48,466 bases of DNA from Saprospiraceae bacterium (lineage in GTDB: Bacteria; Bacteroidota; Bacteroidia; Chitinophagales; Saprospiraceae), in NCBI GenBank assembly GCA_027488135.1, contig JAIYCH010000096.1:1-48466 (forward strand). The letters are read 5' to 3'. The notes beneath the pieces are model-generated. The model did no database searches. It was not told where the DNA came from and saw nothing but the letters and a program-made list of their open reading frames with translations. Positions 35,654-42,809 of the stretch are shown here, in pieces (the stretch's first letter is position 1; every line of letters starts with the position of its first letter). Position numbers and translations under genes: made by a program.

Positions 35654-35661
35654 TATCTTTG
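35654..35661 (+). promoter_or_regulatory. Candidate -7 promoter box for tsaB
   Basis: The bases TATCTTTG match TAnnTTTG exactly. The expected start of transcription near 35668 would leave a leader of about 22 bases. The upstream sequence is AT-rich but lacks a TTTG at 19-21 bases. The rest of the 210-base gap between prfA and tsaB holds no gene that I can see. Confidence 0.4.
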
Positions 35662-35689
35662 TTTTGCTTATATAAAAAATACTAACAGC

Positions 35690-36373
35690 ATGGCACTTTT
35701 ACTTGGTATTGAATCATCATCTGAATATTGTACTGTTTTGTTGTGTGAAAATGGAGAGATAAAATCCATCGTTCAACACACTGAGGCTTTTTCACATGCT
35801 GCGGTACTTACCAGAATGATAGAAAGCTGCCTGGAAAAGGTGTCCTTAAATATAAAAGATTTAGAGGGTATATTCATTAGTATGGGACCAGGCTCTTACA
35901 CTTCTTTAAGAGTAGGGGTAAGCACGGCTAAAGGTATAGCTTTTGCGCAGAATATTCCGGTTATGGCTATTCCTACCCTGAAAATATTAGCTTTAAGTGC
36001 ATTAAAATACAACCAAATAAATGATGCATTATATGTAGGTATGACTGACGCGAGGAGAATGGAGGTTTATATTGGTATGTATAATCAAGAGGGTAATGAA
36101 ATAGGTGTAAATCATGCGTTGATATTAAATGCTGATTCATTTGATGCATATAATGATCAGGTGCTGGTTTTTGCCGGTGATGGTATGTCAAAAGCAAAAA
36201 GTTTATATGAAGAAAAGAAAAACTTAGTCTGGACCTCTGCAAATATGGACTGGTCAGTATTTGCTAAGCTCGGTGACGAAAAATATAAAAAGGGTGATTT
36301 TTCCGATTTGGTGCATGGTGAGCCTATTTATCTTAAGCCACCAAACATTACCACGGCTAAAATAAACCATTGA
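35690..36373 (+). CDS. tsaB: tRNA threonylcarbamoyladenosine biosynthesis protein TsaB
   Basis: The 227-residue product matches TsaB, the partner of TsaD needed to make t6A at position 37 of ANN-reading tRNAs. The N-terminus LLGIESSSEYCTVLLCENGE and the stretch LEGIFISMGPGSYTSLRVGV, followed by STAKGIAFAQNIPVMAIPTL, are the family signatures; this is an ASKHA fold without the TsaD metal site. The C-terminal half contains YVGMTDARRMEVYIG. Length is typical. The ArsR array begins 164 bases downstream; no terminator is visible between them. Confidence 0.95.
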   Translation: MALLLGIESSSEYCTVLLCENGEIKSIVQHTEAFSHAAVLTRMIESCLEKVSLNIKDLEGIFISMGPGSYTSLRVGVSTAKGIAFAQNIPVMAIPTLKILALSALKYNQINDALYVGMTDARRMEVYIGMYNQEGNEIGVNHALILNADSFDAYNDQVLVFAGDGMSKAKSLYEEKKNLVWTSANMDWSVFAKLGDEKYKKGDFSDLVHGEPIYLKPPNITTAKINH

Positions 36374-36410
36374 AATAAATATTATAAGTTCTTTGTATAT
36401 AATAAATTTA

Positions 36411-36418
36411 TATATTTG
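36411..36418 (+). promoter_or_regulatory. Candidate -7 box upstream of the first ArsR gene
   Basis: The bases TATATTTG fit TAnnTTTG, with a TTTG 15 bases upstream (closer than normal). Transcription would begin near 36425, leaving a leader of more than 110 bases that contains the GGTACAGTATTTG element at 36473-36485. Confidence 0.3.
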
Positions 36419-36472
36419 GACTTTTAATAATATTACTTATAGTTGTACATTTTTACCCCCAAACATTAAAAA

Positions 36473-36485
36473 GGTACAGTATTTG
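36473..36485 (+). promoter_or_regulatory. Shared upstream element, copy 1
   Basis: GGTACAGTATTTG ends 52 bases before the ATG of the first ArsR gene. A copy differing by one base lies in the equivalent place before the second ArsR gene (36973-36985). Such conservation in otherwise diverged AT-rich spacer suggests an operator or promoter element retained after gene duplication. Confidence 0.45.
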
Positions 36486-36537
36486 TAATATGATTATTGC
36501 GAGAGCATTTCATTCCATAACAGGTTAAATTAAAACA

Positions 36538-36927
36538 ATGAAAAACAAAATTTTAGAAACAGAAGGACGGCTAAACTTCCCCCTAGATTACGCTGGTATT
36601 CGAAAAACTTTAATTTTAATGCGTTCGGTAAATCATAAAGTTCGGCAACGTATCATTGAAATCATTGGAAAAGGTAAGAAAATAGTTGTTACAGATATTT
36701 GTAATGAGTTGAATCTTGACCAATCTGCTGTTTCTCAACATTTGGCCGTTTTAAGGCAATCTGGTGTTGTAAAAACGGAACGGCAGGGAAAATTTATTTT
36801 TTATTTTTTGAATGTGGATAAATTATACCTAATACAATCAATGGTAAAATTAGAAGCCATTCAAAATGAGAGTCTAATGGCGGCATTTGAACCACAGGGC
36901 CGCAAGCGCCAATTCTTCTGGCAGTAA
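36538..36927 (+). CDS. ArsR-type winged-helix regulator, first of three
   Basis: The 129-residue product is a small winged-helix regulator. A lead-in PLDYAGIRKTLILMRSVNHK is followed by the helix-turn-helix (VVTDICNELNLDQSAVSQHL, recognition helix about 62-74) and a beta wing (KTERQGKFIFYFLN). The C-terminal tail ends in basic residues (GRKRQFFW). The metal motif ELCVCD of classic ArsR sensors is absent. It has a single Cys (C55), so metal sensing of that type is unlikely. The next gene encodes a clear paralog sharing PLDYA and the SQHL core. The signal and targets are unknown. Confidence 0.9.
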   Translation: MKNKILETEGRLNFPLDYAGIRKTLILMRSVNHKVRQRIIEIIGKGKKIVVTDICNELNLDQSAVSQHLAVLRQSGVVKTERQGKFIFYFLNVDKLYLIQSMVKLEAIQNESLMAAFEPQGRKRQFFWQ

Positions 36928-36972
36928 TTCTTAATATATAAAAATCACTTAGTCTGTCCATTCAGGAAAATT

Positions 36973-36985
36973 GGTACGGTATTTG
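36973..36985 (+). promoter_or_regulatory. Shared upstream element, copy 2
   Basis: GGTACGGTATTTG, 12 of 13 bases identical to 36473-36485, ends 45 bases before the second ArsR start. The third ArsR gene lacks a clear copy. Confidence 0.45.
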
Positions 36986-37030
36986 ATTTTTTAAAGCTGT
37001 GTTATTTTACTTATTTTTAAAAAAGGCTAA

Positions 37031-37369
37031 ATGAGAAAGCAAAAAAACGAGACTATCATCCTTAAAAAAGGACAATCTGACATTCCATTAGATTATGCAG
37101 AATTGCGCAAAGCCGTTTTGGTTTTACGCGCTATCAATCACAAGTTAAGACAGCGTGTAATTGATCAGCTGGATGAGCATGGTAAAATGACGGTAACTGA
37201 TCTTTACGTTAAATTGCGCTTAGAACAATCAGTAGCTTCACAACACTTAGCTATTTTACGTCGCGTTGGAGTTGTTGAAACTACCAGACAAGGTAAGTTT
37301 ATTCATTACTCCCTTGACAAAAATCGTTTAGAGCAGATTGCACGTTTAGTGGATGAGTTAGCTGGGTAA
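37031..37369 (+). CDS. ArsR-type winged-helix regulator, second of three
   Basis: The 112-residue product is the closest paralog of the preceding gene: IPLDYAELRKAVLVLRAINH aligns with the same lead-in, then KLRQRVIDQLDEHGKMTVTD, the recognition region LEQSVASQHLAILRRVG (64-80) and the wing TTRQGKFIHYSL. There is no cysteine at all, so it cannot use a thiol metal site. It has its own spacer and probably its own promoter, since the 103-base gap carries the shared GGTACGGTATTTG element. Dimerisation through the flanking helices is expected from the family. Confidence 0.9.
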   Translation: MRKQKNETIILKKGQSDIPLDYAELRKAVLVLRAINHKLRQRVIDQLDEHGKMTVTDLYVKLRLEQSVASQHLAILRRVGVVETTRQGKFIHYSLDKNRLEQIARLVDELAG

Positions 37370-37420
37370 AGACCCACATTTTTCAAAGTTAATTTGGTAT
37401 GTCTCAAGTTACCCCCCCTC

Positions 37421-37463
37421 TGGGAAAATGCCTGCAAAACCCCTCAGTTGCGGCATTTTCCCA
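37421..37463. other. Long hairpin between the second and third ArsR genes
   Basis: TGGGAAAATGCC at 37421-37432 pairs perfectly with GGCATTTTCCCA at 37452-37463. Past one bulged T the stem continues with GCAA/TTGC (434-437/448-451), leaving a 10-base loop. It sits 52 bases after the second ArsR stop and 52 bases before the third start. No U tract follows on either strand, so it is not a standard terminator. It could be an operator, an RNA structure or a dispersed palindromic repeat. Confidence 0.5.
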
Positions 37464-37515
37464 AATCTTAAAAAAAAGTGAAATGCACACACTTCTATTT
37501 TAAATTTTTAGAACT

Positions 37516-37833
37516 ATGAGAAAAGCAAAAGAAAAAATCAACTTCAATCAAGAGCGATTAGATAACTCTACCGACATCTTGAGGGCACTCGCCCATCCGT
37601 TACGCATCAAAATTTTGTCGTTTATTGATCAAAATGATGAAATAAATGTAAACAAAATTTACAACACGCTCGACTTAGAGCAATCTATCACCTCTCAACA
37701 CTTAAGCGTTCTAAGGAATGCTGATGTGGTACAAACAAACAGGGAGGGTAAGTTTGTGCAATATAGCATTGACTACAGAAAGGTTGACAGAGCAGTACAG
37801 GCTATTAAGTCGTTCCTGCAATCGGAGAATTAA
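37516..37833 (+). CDS. ArsR-type winged-helix regulator, third of three
   Basis: The 105-residue product is nearest to classic ArsR repressors: ILRALAHPLRIKILSFIDQN, KIYNTLDLEQSITSQHLSVL (recognition helix about 56-67) and the wing TNREGKFVQYSIDYRK. It has no cysteine and no ELCVCD metal box. It lacks the PLDYA lead-in shared by its two neighbours, so it is the more distant member. A spacer of 146 bases with a long hairpin separates it from the second gene. It converges with lspA, and a hairpin lies between their ends. Confidence 0.9.
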   Translation: MRKAKEKINFNQERLDNSTDILRALAHPLRIKILSFIDQNDEINVNKIYNTLDLEQSITSQHLSVLRNADVVQTNREGKFVQYSIDYRKVDRAVQAIKSFLQSEN

Positions 37834-37847
37834 ATCATCAAAAGATA

Positions 37848-37883
37848 GAGGCGATTTTGTTAGTTAATCTTCAAAATCGTCTC
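37848..37883. terminator. Hairpin between converging arsR3 and lspA
   Basis: GAGGCGATTTTG at 37848-37859 pairs with CAAAATCGTCTC at 37872-37883 (11 Watson-Crick pairs and one G-T) around a 12-base loop that includes the lspA stop. On the plus strand it is followed by TTACTGTTTTTTG, a moderate U tract. It probably ends the ArsR transcript, although the right arm lies within the last codons of lspA. Confidence 0.5.
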
Positions 37884-38487
37884 TTACTGTTTTTTGTTCT
37901 TCTACCTGATTTTCTTCCAGATGGAAGAATTGTTTGTAACTAAAGATAATGAGTATTACGCCGAAAGTAATGGCGATATCAGCGATATTAAAAACGGGTT
38001 TGAAATAGGGGATATGTAACATATCTACTACTTTCCCGCGCAAAAATCCAGAGTATCCTCCATTTTCAGGAAATGCTTCTGCTATATCCCCGTGATAATA
38101 TGATTCAGAAAAAATGATGCCATAAAACGCACTGTCTAAAATATTTCCAAGGGCTCCCGATAATATGAGGCTAAAACTAATGAGTACCAATATATTTGCT
38201 TTTTCCACGATGAGCCGGTGGACAAAAAAGAGTAAGAACGATACAGCAATGATTCTAAAGGTGCTTAACAGGAGTTTCCCATATACTCCCTGAAGGGCAA
38301 AACCAAAGGCCATACCGTTGTTTTCAACGAAATGTATGGAAATCCATGACCATCCAAACAGCGGAAATTCCTCACCGTAAGTAAGATGGGTTTTCACCCA
38401 AATCTTAAGACCCTGATCTAGCAATAAAGTGATCATCACAATGGAAGCAACCATTATGAATCGTTTATAAACCGTTTGCTCTTGCAT
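37864..38487 (-). CDS. lspA: Lipoprotein signal peptidase (signal peptidase II)
   Basis: The 207-residue membrane protease cleaves the signal peptide of lipoproteins after lipid attachment. Four membrane segments and the family blocks are visible: MITLLLDQGLKIWV, HFVENNGMAFGF, the catalytic Asp block SGALGNILDSAFYG and the second Asp block FNIADIAITFG. An insertion between the two aspartate blocks (SESYYHGDIAEAFPENGG, FLRGKVVDMLHIPYF) is the longer form typical of Bacteroidota. Several proteins encoded here (residues before Cys at the lipobox) would be its substrates. Its ATG overlaps the pdxA stop by one base, so the two are co-transcribed. Confidence 0.95.
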   Translation of the reverse strand: MQEQTVYKRFIMVASIVMITLLLDQGLKIWVKTHLTYGEEFPLFGWSWISIHFVENNGMAFGFALQGVYGKLLLSTFRIIAVSFLLFFVHRLIVEKANILVLISFSLILSGALGNILDSAFYGIIFSESYYHGDIAEAFPENGGYSGFLRGKVVDMLHIPYFKPVFNIADIAITFGVILIIFSYKQFFHLEENQVEEQKTVRDDFED

Positions 38488-39578
38488 TAATCTAAATCTT
38501 CAATGATTTCTTCCTCTTCGTTACTTGCCGGATTTTGGATACTTGCCTTATGTCTTCGCACCAAAGGATTTGCATGATCTAATTTAAACTGTTGACGTGA
38601 ACGAACTAAATCGATACAAGTAAAAAGAGCTGTTCTAAATGAACCTGGATCTGCCACATTTTTTCCCGCTATCTCAAAGGCCGTTCCATGGTCAGGTGAT
38701 GTTCTCACAAATGGTAGGCCAGCAGTGAAGTTAGTCCCACCACCAAAAGATAGCAGTTTGAATGGAATTAAACCCTGATCGTGGTACATGGCTAAAATAG
38801 CGTCATATTTAGCATAATTACCAGAGCCAAAAAAGCCGTCAGACGGAAAGGGACCAAACACCAGGGTACCATTTTTCTTACACTCAATGATAGCAGGTCT
38901 GATGATATCATTTTCTTCATTTCCTATGGCACCTCCATCGCCTGCATGCGGATTTAAACCCAATACAGCTATAGTGGGTTTGTCTATGCCAAAATCTTGT
39001 TGGAGAGAGGTCTCCATCAAATGGATTTTTTTGATGATTTGATTCTTTGTTATGGCACTTGCTACTTTGTTTAAAGGAAGGTGGTTTGTTACAAGTCCTA
39101 CCCGTAAATTATCTTGTACCATGAACATAAGACTTTCAGACTGACCGAAAGCATGGGTGAGATATTCAGTATGTCCAGGAAAACCAAATTTGGCTAACTC
39201 CATGGTCTCCTTGTTTATGGGGGCGGTTACCAAACCATCAATTTGCCCATCTTTTAACTCTTTAACTGCGCCGGCTAGCGACTTAATAGCATAAATGCCC
39301 CCTTCTTCAGTAATTTGGCCTAAGTTAATATTTACACTTTCCTGCCAACAATTGACAACATTAACTGCGTTCGGTTGAAATTTTTCACCATTACGCACTT
39401 GATGGAAAGGAAATTCCAGTTCTGTGATGTTTTTGTGGTAAGACAAAACTTTTGCAGACCCATACACTACGGGAGTGCATAAGTTTAGAATGCGAGGATC
39501 TGAAATGGTTTTGATAATGACCTCAAGTCCAATACCGTTGATGTCACCAACACTTATCCCTATTTTGGGCTTTTCCAT
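38487..39578 (-). CDS. pdxA: 4-hydroxythreonine-4-phosphate dehydrogenase
   Basis: The 363-residue product is PdxA, which oxidises 4-phospho-hydroxythreonine in the vitamin B6 (pyridoxal phosphate) pathway. Characteristic blocks are the N-terminal GISVGDINGIGLEVI, TAPINKETM, the metal-ligand His in FPGHTEYL, LNPHAGDGGAIG, AMYHDQGLIPFK (second His) and RTSPDHGTAFEIAG. The length is normal for the Bacteroidota form, with an acidic tail. A well-formed promoter lies at 39625-39655. lspA follows with a one-base overlap. Confidence 0.96.
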   Translation of the reverse strand: MEKPKIGISVGDINGIGLEVIIKTISDPRILNLCTPVVYGSAKVLSYHKNITELEFPFHQVRNGEKFQPNAVNVVNCWQESVNINLGQITEEGGIYAIKSLAGAVKELKDGQIDGLVTAPINKETMELAKFGFPGHTEYLTHAFGQSESLMFMVQDNLRVGLVTNHLPLNKVASAITKNQIIKKIHLMETSLQQDFGIDKPTIAVLGLNPHAGDGGAIGNEENDIIRPAIIECKKNGTLVFGPFPSDGFFGSGNYAKYDAILAMYHDQGLIPFKLLSFGGGTNFTAGLPFVRTSPDHGTAFEIAGKNVADPGSFRTALFTCIDLVRSRQQFKLDHANPLVRRHKASIQNPASNEEEEIIEDLD

Positions 39579-39624
39579 GCTTTATAATTATTGTCTCTTA
39601 ACCAGAGATTATTCACTATGAGTA

Positions 39625-39655
39625 CAAATTTACTTAATTTCTGATAAAGGACAAA
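39625..39655 (-). promoter_or_regulatory. Promoter of pdxA-lspA
   Basis: Read on the minus strand, TTTG (39652-39655) is followed after exactly 19 bases by TAAATTTG (39625-39632). This is a full match to the Bacteroidota -33/-7 consensus at its standard spacing, the best in the window. Transcription should start near 39618, about 40 bases before the pdxA ATG. Confidence 0.65.
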
Positions 39656-39763
39656 TGGATGTTTTCTCAGATTTCGTGTAATTAAAATTAAATGACATTT
39701 ATCATTATGATTTTTTGTTATAAAATTTATATATTGCACGGAATTTTATAATACTAAAGATTT

Positions 39764-41170
39764 ATGGAAAAAATTCTCCCAAACCTAATAAAAAAGCCGT
39801 TTTTCGCAATAGTAATCCTATCTATTCTTTTTGTAAACGGTTGTAAAAAAGATAATCCAGAGGTTTTTTCCTCGAGATTAACCAAAGATTTTAATGGGGA
39901 TGTTGTACAGGAATGGAATAATCTTTTCCTTGATCTTGAGAGGTACGCGGCAGGTTTCAGACCTTGTCCAGCGCCTAGAGCTTTGGCTTACATAGGATTA
40001 GCATGTTACGAAGCTTGTGTTATAGATATGCCTGCTTTCAAAAGTTTGCGATTTAATTATCCGGGTTTAACTGTTCCTACACAAGAACCTCTCGTTGATT
40101 ATCATTATCCGACCGTAGTTAATGCTATCTATAGTAAATTGCTTACTCATTTTATGGGCAATGTAAAAGGTATTCCAGCAGACAAGTTTGCAAAAATTTC
40201 TGCATTATATAATAAACTAAAAAATGATTATAAAGACGATGCGTCGGCTGAAAGTATCATAAAATCAGATGAATATGGTATTAAGGTGGCAGATGCCTTT
40301 TTTGAATATGCCAAAACTGACGCTGTTGGGCATGATTATCATTTAAATCCATTTAAGAATACAGTAAGTAAATATACCAATAGCACAAAACCTGGTAGAT
40401 TTGTCCCTACGAATGCCAGTGGTATTGGTATGTTTCCTGATTATGGATATGCCCGTACCTTTGTGATCAATGAGGGGGATAAATTGATTCCTGCACCTAT
40501 TCCGCACAGTGAAGAAGTTAATTCCCAATACTATGTTCAGGCAGCAGAAGTGTATGCAGCGGTAAATAATCCAACGCCAGATCAAAGATGGTTAGCCTTT
40601 TTTTGGAGCGATGATTTAACAGGTTTAACTTTCAGCCCTCCGTCAAGATGGTTAGCTATTGCAAATCAGGTTTATGAACTGGAAAATGTAGATTTGGAGA
40701 CGGCAGTTTATGCTAATGCAAAACTATGTATAGCATTAAATGATTGTGTGGTAGCTTGCTGGTATTCAAAATATTTCTACGATGTCGAGAGGCCAGTTGA
40801 TTACATAAAAAAAGTGATGCGGTCCTCCTGGCAACCTGCCTTATATAACCCTTTGACAAAAGAAACAGGCATTTCACCTAACTTTCCTGCTTATCCTTCA
40901 GGTCATTCGACGATGGGGGGTGCCGCTGCGGAGGTGTTAACTGATATTTTCGGAAATTATTTTCCAATGACAGACCGTTGCCATGAAGGTAGAGAAGATT
41001 TTGAAGGTGGAAAACCCCGACAGTTCAACTCTTTCTACGAAATGGCTAATGAAAACGCTATTTCCAGGGTTCCGTTAGGCGTGCATTTTAGAATGGATTG
41101 TGAGCAAGGCGTGAATCTGGGTATTCGTGTAGGTCGTAAGGTAAATCAGTTTTCCTGGAAAAAGGGATAG
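39764..41170 (+). CDS. Vanadium-dependent haloperoxidase / PAP2-family lipoprotein
   Basis: The 468-residue product has a lipoprotein signal (IVILSILFVNGC, Cys at 27). The acid-phosphatase/haloperoxidase core lies in the C-terminal half: K-x6-RP (KYFYDVERP), the PSGHS block (PAYPSGHSTMGGAAAE) and SRVPLGVHFRMDCEQG, the third motif with the catalytic His. These three bind vanadate or phosphate. The size and the all-helical N-terminal part (PRALAYIGLACYEACVIDM) fit the vanadium-dependent haloperoxidase group rather than small PAP2 lipid phosphatases; which reaction it performs cannot be told from sequence. It stands alone, with a 185-base gap to the divergent pdxA. Confidence 0.85.
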   Translation: MEKILPNLIKKPFFAIVILSILFVNGCKKDNPEVFSSRLTKDFNGDVVQEWNNLFLDLERYAAGFRPCPAPRALAYIGLACYEACVIDMPAFKSLRFNYPGLTVPTQEPLVDYHYPTVVNAIYSKLLTHFMGNVKGIPADKFAKISALYNKLKNDYKDDASAESIIKSDEYGIKVADAFFEYAKTDAVGHDYHLNPFKNTVSKYTNSTKPGRFVPTNASGIGMFPDYGYARTFVINEGDKLIPAPIPHSEEVNSQYYVQAAEVYAAVNNPTPDQRWLAFFWSDDLTGLTFSPPSRWLAIANQVYELENVDLETAVYANAKLCIALNDCVVACWYSKYFYDVERPVDYIKKVMRSSWQPALYNPLTKETGISPNFPAYPSGHSTMGGAAAEVLTDIFGNYFPMTDRCHEGREDFEGGKPRQFNSFYEMANENAISRVPLGVHFRMDCEQGVNLGIRVGRKVNQFSWKKG

Positions 41171-41179
41171 CATTTTTCT

Positions 41180-41974
41180 TTACCTTTTTATTATTATTAC
41201 CTGGTCACTCTTACCATCATTCAAAAATATTTCTTTGTTATTGAAACCAACAATGAGGTTAGTATTTTTTATACTGCCGAGTTCTGCAATATGACCATCA
41301 TTATTTATTTCTATTATTTTTTCATTTTTTATAATCCATATCGTATTTCCGAAAGTCAGTACCTTTTGCCATTCTTTTAAAGGAATGAATAGAAGAAATT
41401 GGCCCAGTAAATCGCATTGAATAATACCTTGATTATGGTCAAATAAATATAAATGACTTTCTGTTTGTGCCATATAAATTATTTCTGGTGCTTGCTGGCA
41501 ACAAAAAATTAAATCTGTTTTTGGTCTTTCTATCTTTCCCTCCTTATTTATACTGCCTAACTGATAGTTGAATTGATCGAATAACCAGATCTGGTCGTTC
41601 TTACCAGTAGCGGCACACCCGATGAATCCCCAATCTTCTTGATTAATCTGCCATTCTTTTAAAGGGGTAAGGGTTCTGTCTAAAGTTATAAATCTTTGTT
41701 GATCGCTGTAAAAAAGGAGTATTTGTAAAGGATTTCTTACATCAATCTGGTTCAGTTTTCCGTCTCGGTTATTAATAAATTGGAATAATAAATTTCCCTT
41801 TTTATCCCATTTTTTTAGATATTGATCTTCAGACAATGTGTAAATCTGCTCCAGCACATCCATTTTGAAAAGGTCAATATTTTCAGAAAGATTTATGGCA
41901 TAATGCTCTGTAATCTGACCTGATAATTGACTACATAATGAGATAAAAAATATCAGTTGTCTAAATATTTTCAT
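41180..41974 (-). CDS. Exported propeller-like protein of unknown function
   Basis: The product (264 residues from ATG 41974) starts with a signal peptide (MKIFRQLIFFISLCSQLSG). The body has repeats of about 40 residues with the pattern of beta-propeller blades (QYLKKWDKKGNLLFQF, QIWLFDQFNYQLGSINKEG, LYLFDHNQGIIQCDLLGQF, TIWIIKNEKIIEINNDG), perhaps five or six. No catalytic residue stands out. The frame continues upstream to a TTG at 41986, but that lies next to a long A run and adds nothing conserved. It is downstream of lpxH on the same strand and would share its transcript; the ends run into each other at the homopolymer. Confidence 0.7.
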   Translation of the reverse strand: MKIFRQLIFFISLCSQLSGQITEHYAINLSENIDLFKMDVLEQIYTLSEDQYLKKWDKKGNLLFQFINNRDGKLNQIDVRNPLQILLFYSDQQRFITLDRTLTPLKEWQINQEDWGFIGCAATGKNDQIWLFDQFNYQLGSINKEGKIERPKTDLIFCCQQAPEIIYMAQTESHLYLFDHNQGIIQCDLLGQFLLFIPLKEWQKVLTFGNTIWIIKNEKIIEINNDGHIAELGSIKNTNLIVGFNNKEIFLNDGKSDQVIIIKR

Positions 41975-41984
41975 ACACTTCCCC

Positions 41985-42003
41985 AAAAAAAAAAAAAAAA
42001 AAA
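41985..42003. repeat. Homopolymer of 19 A (plus strand)
   Basis: An uninterrupted run of 19 A is far longer than any other A or T run elsewhere in the window (mostly 8-9 or fewer). It lies at the 3' end of lpxH and just before the start of the propeller-like gene. It probably hides the true lpxH stop codon. Confidence 0.95.
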
Positions 42004-42323
42004 TGATAATACATTTCTGTTCCGTCCCAGCGTGCGTAGCTGAAATACGTTATCCAGTCCCCCAGATTGATATATCTGCTCGTTTTATTTGAGAGGGTAA
42101 AGTTGATAGGTAAGTGCCTGTGTCCAAAAATAAAATAATCAATGTTCTCCTCCGATATTTTTTCTTCACAAAATTGAACTAGCCACTCTTTTTTTGTACC
42201 CATAAAATGCTGAGGTTCGGTGTTGTGTTTTCTGCTTAGTGAGGATATATATTGGGCCAAAGATAGGCCCAAATTTGGATGTAATCGGCTATAGGCCCAT
42301 TGAGCAAAAGGGTGAGTAAATAC

Positions 42324-42340
42324 TTTTTTTTTTTTTTTTT
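42324..42340. repeat. Homopolymer of 17 T (plus strand)
   Basis: An uninterrupted run of 17 T inside lpxH, complementary to the run at 41985-42003 and 320 bases from it. On the coding strand it reads as lysine codons preceded by the premature TAA. Confidence 0.95.
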
Positions 42341-42809
42341 AACCATAATCACCTGGTCCGAGACCATCACCATGACCGAGCAGAAATTTTTTACCACCCC
42401 ATTCTTTAATTATTTCCGATTTATGCAGGGTTATGCCCAATTCTTCTTCCAGATAACCAAACATCCATACATCATGATTTCCTGTAAACATAGTTACCTG
42501 TATTCCAAAATCGGCCAGTTCGGCCAGCTTACCTAAAAGGCGGGTAAATCCCCTGGGTACCACTTTTTTGTATTCGAACCAGCATTCAAAAATATCGCCA
42601 AGAAGGTACAGTTCAGAGGCATTCGGTTTAACTTCCTGGTCCAGCCAGCGGATGATCTTTTTTTCCCTAAGGAGACTTTCAGCTAAAGTGCCGGCCCCCA
42701 GGTGAAAATCTGAAGCGAAATAAATGAATTTTCTTGTTTCCATGCATCAAAATTAATAAATTAACGAGCAAAGCTGGTATAGCTGTTTTTCAAGGTAAAA
42801 ATAAAAGGA

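Larger units (their letters stand above)
41961..42743 (-). pseudogene. lpxH: UDP-2,3-diacylglucosamine diphosphatase (LpxH-like), interrupted by a stop at a 17-base homopolymer
   Basis: The calcineurin-like phosphoesterase that makes lipid X in lipid A synthesis is encoded in two pieces in the same frame. The N-terminal piece (42743-42339, 134 residues) has SDFHLG, LLGDIFE, TGNHDVWMFG and LLGHGDGLG, then GDYG and a TAA stop. The C-terminal piece has FAQWAYSRLHPNLG, then FGHRHLP (last metal ligands) and YINLGDWITYF. The stop is the first codon of an 18-base stretch (T plus 17 A on the minus strand) that keeps the frame. In relatives about six codons lie there. A second run of 19 bases sits at the 3' end, reading as poly-Phe. 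Either the gene is dead or both tracts are assembly errors. Confidence 0.8.

Noticed and set aside
36374-36537. Possible small RNA or riboswitch upstream of the first ArsR gene
   Set aside because: The region is very AT-rich with no strong stem and no known aptamer pattern; only a -7 box and the 13-base element stand out.
37399-37503. A 34-codon frame between the second and third ArsR genes
   Set aside because: It runs through the long hairpin, has no hydrophobic or domain-like pattern and no clear ribosome binding site. Its length is not unusual by chance.
42324-42340. Phase-variable homopolymer switching lpxH on and off
   Set aside because: The TAA stop is created at the first bases of the tract, so adding or removing A does not restore reading of the upstream half.
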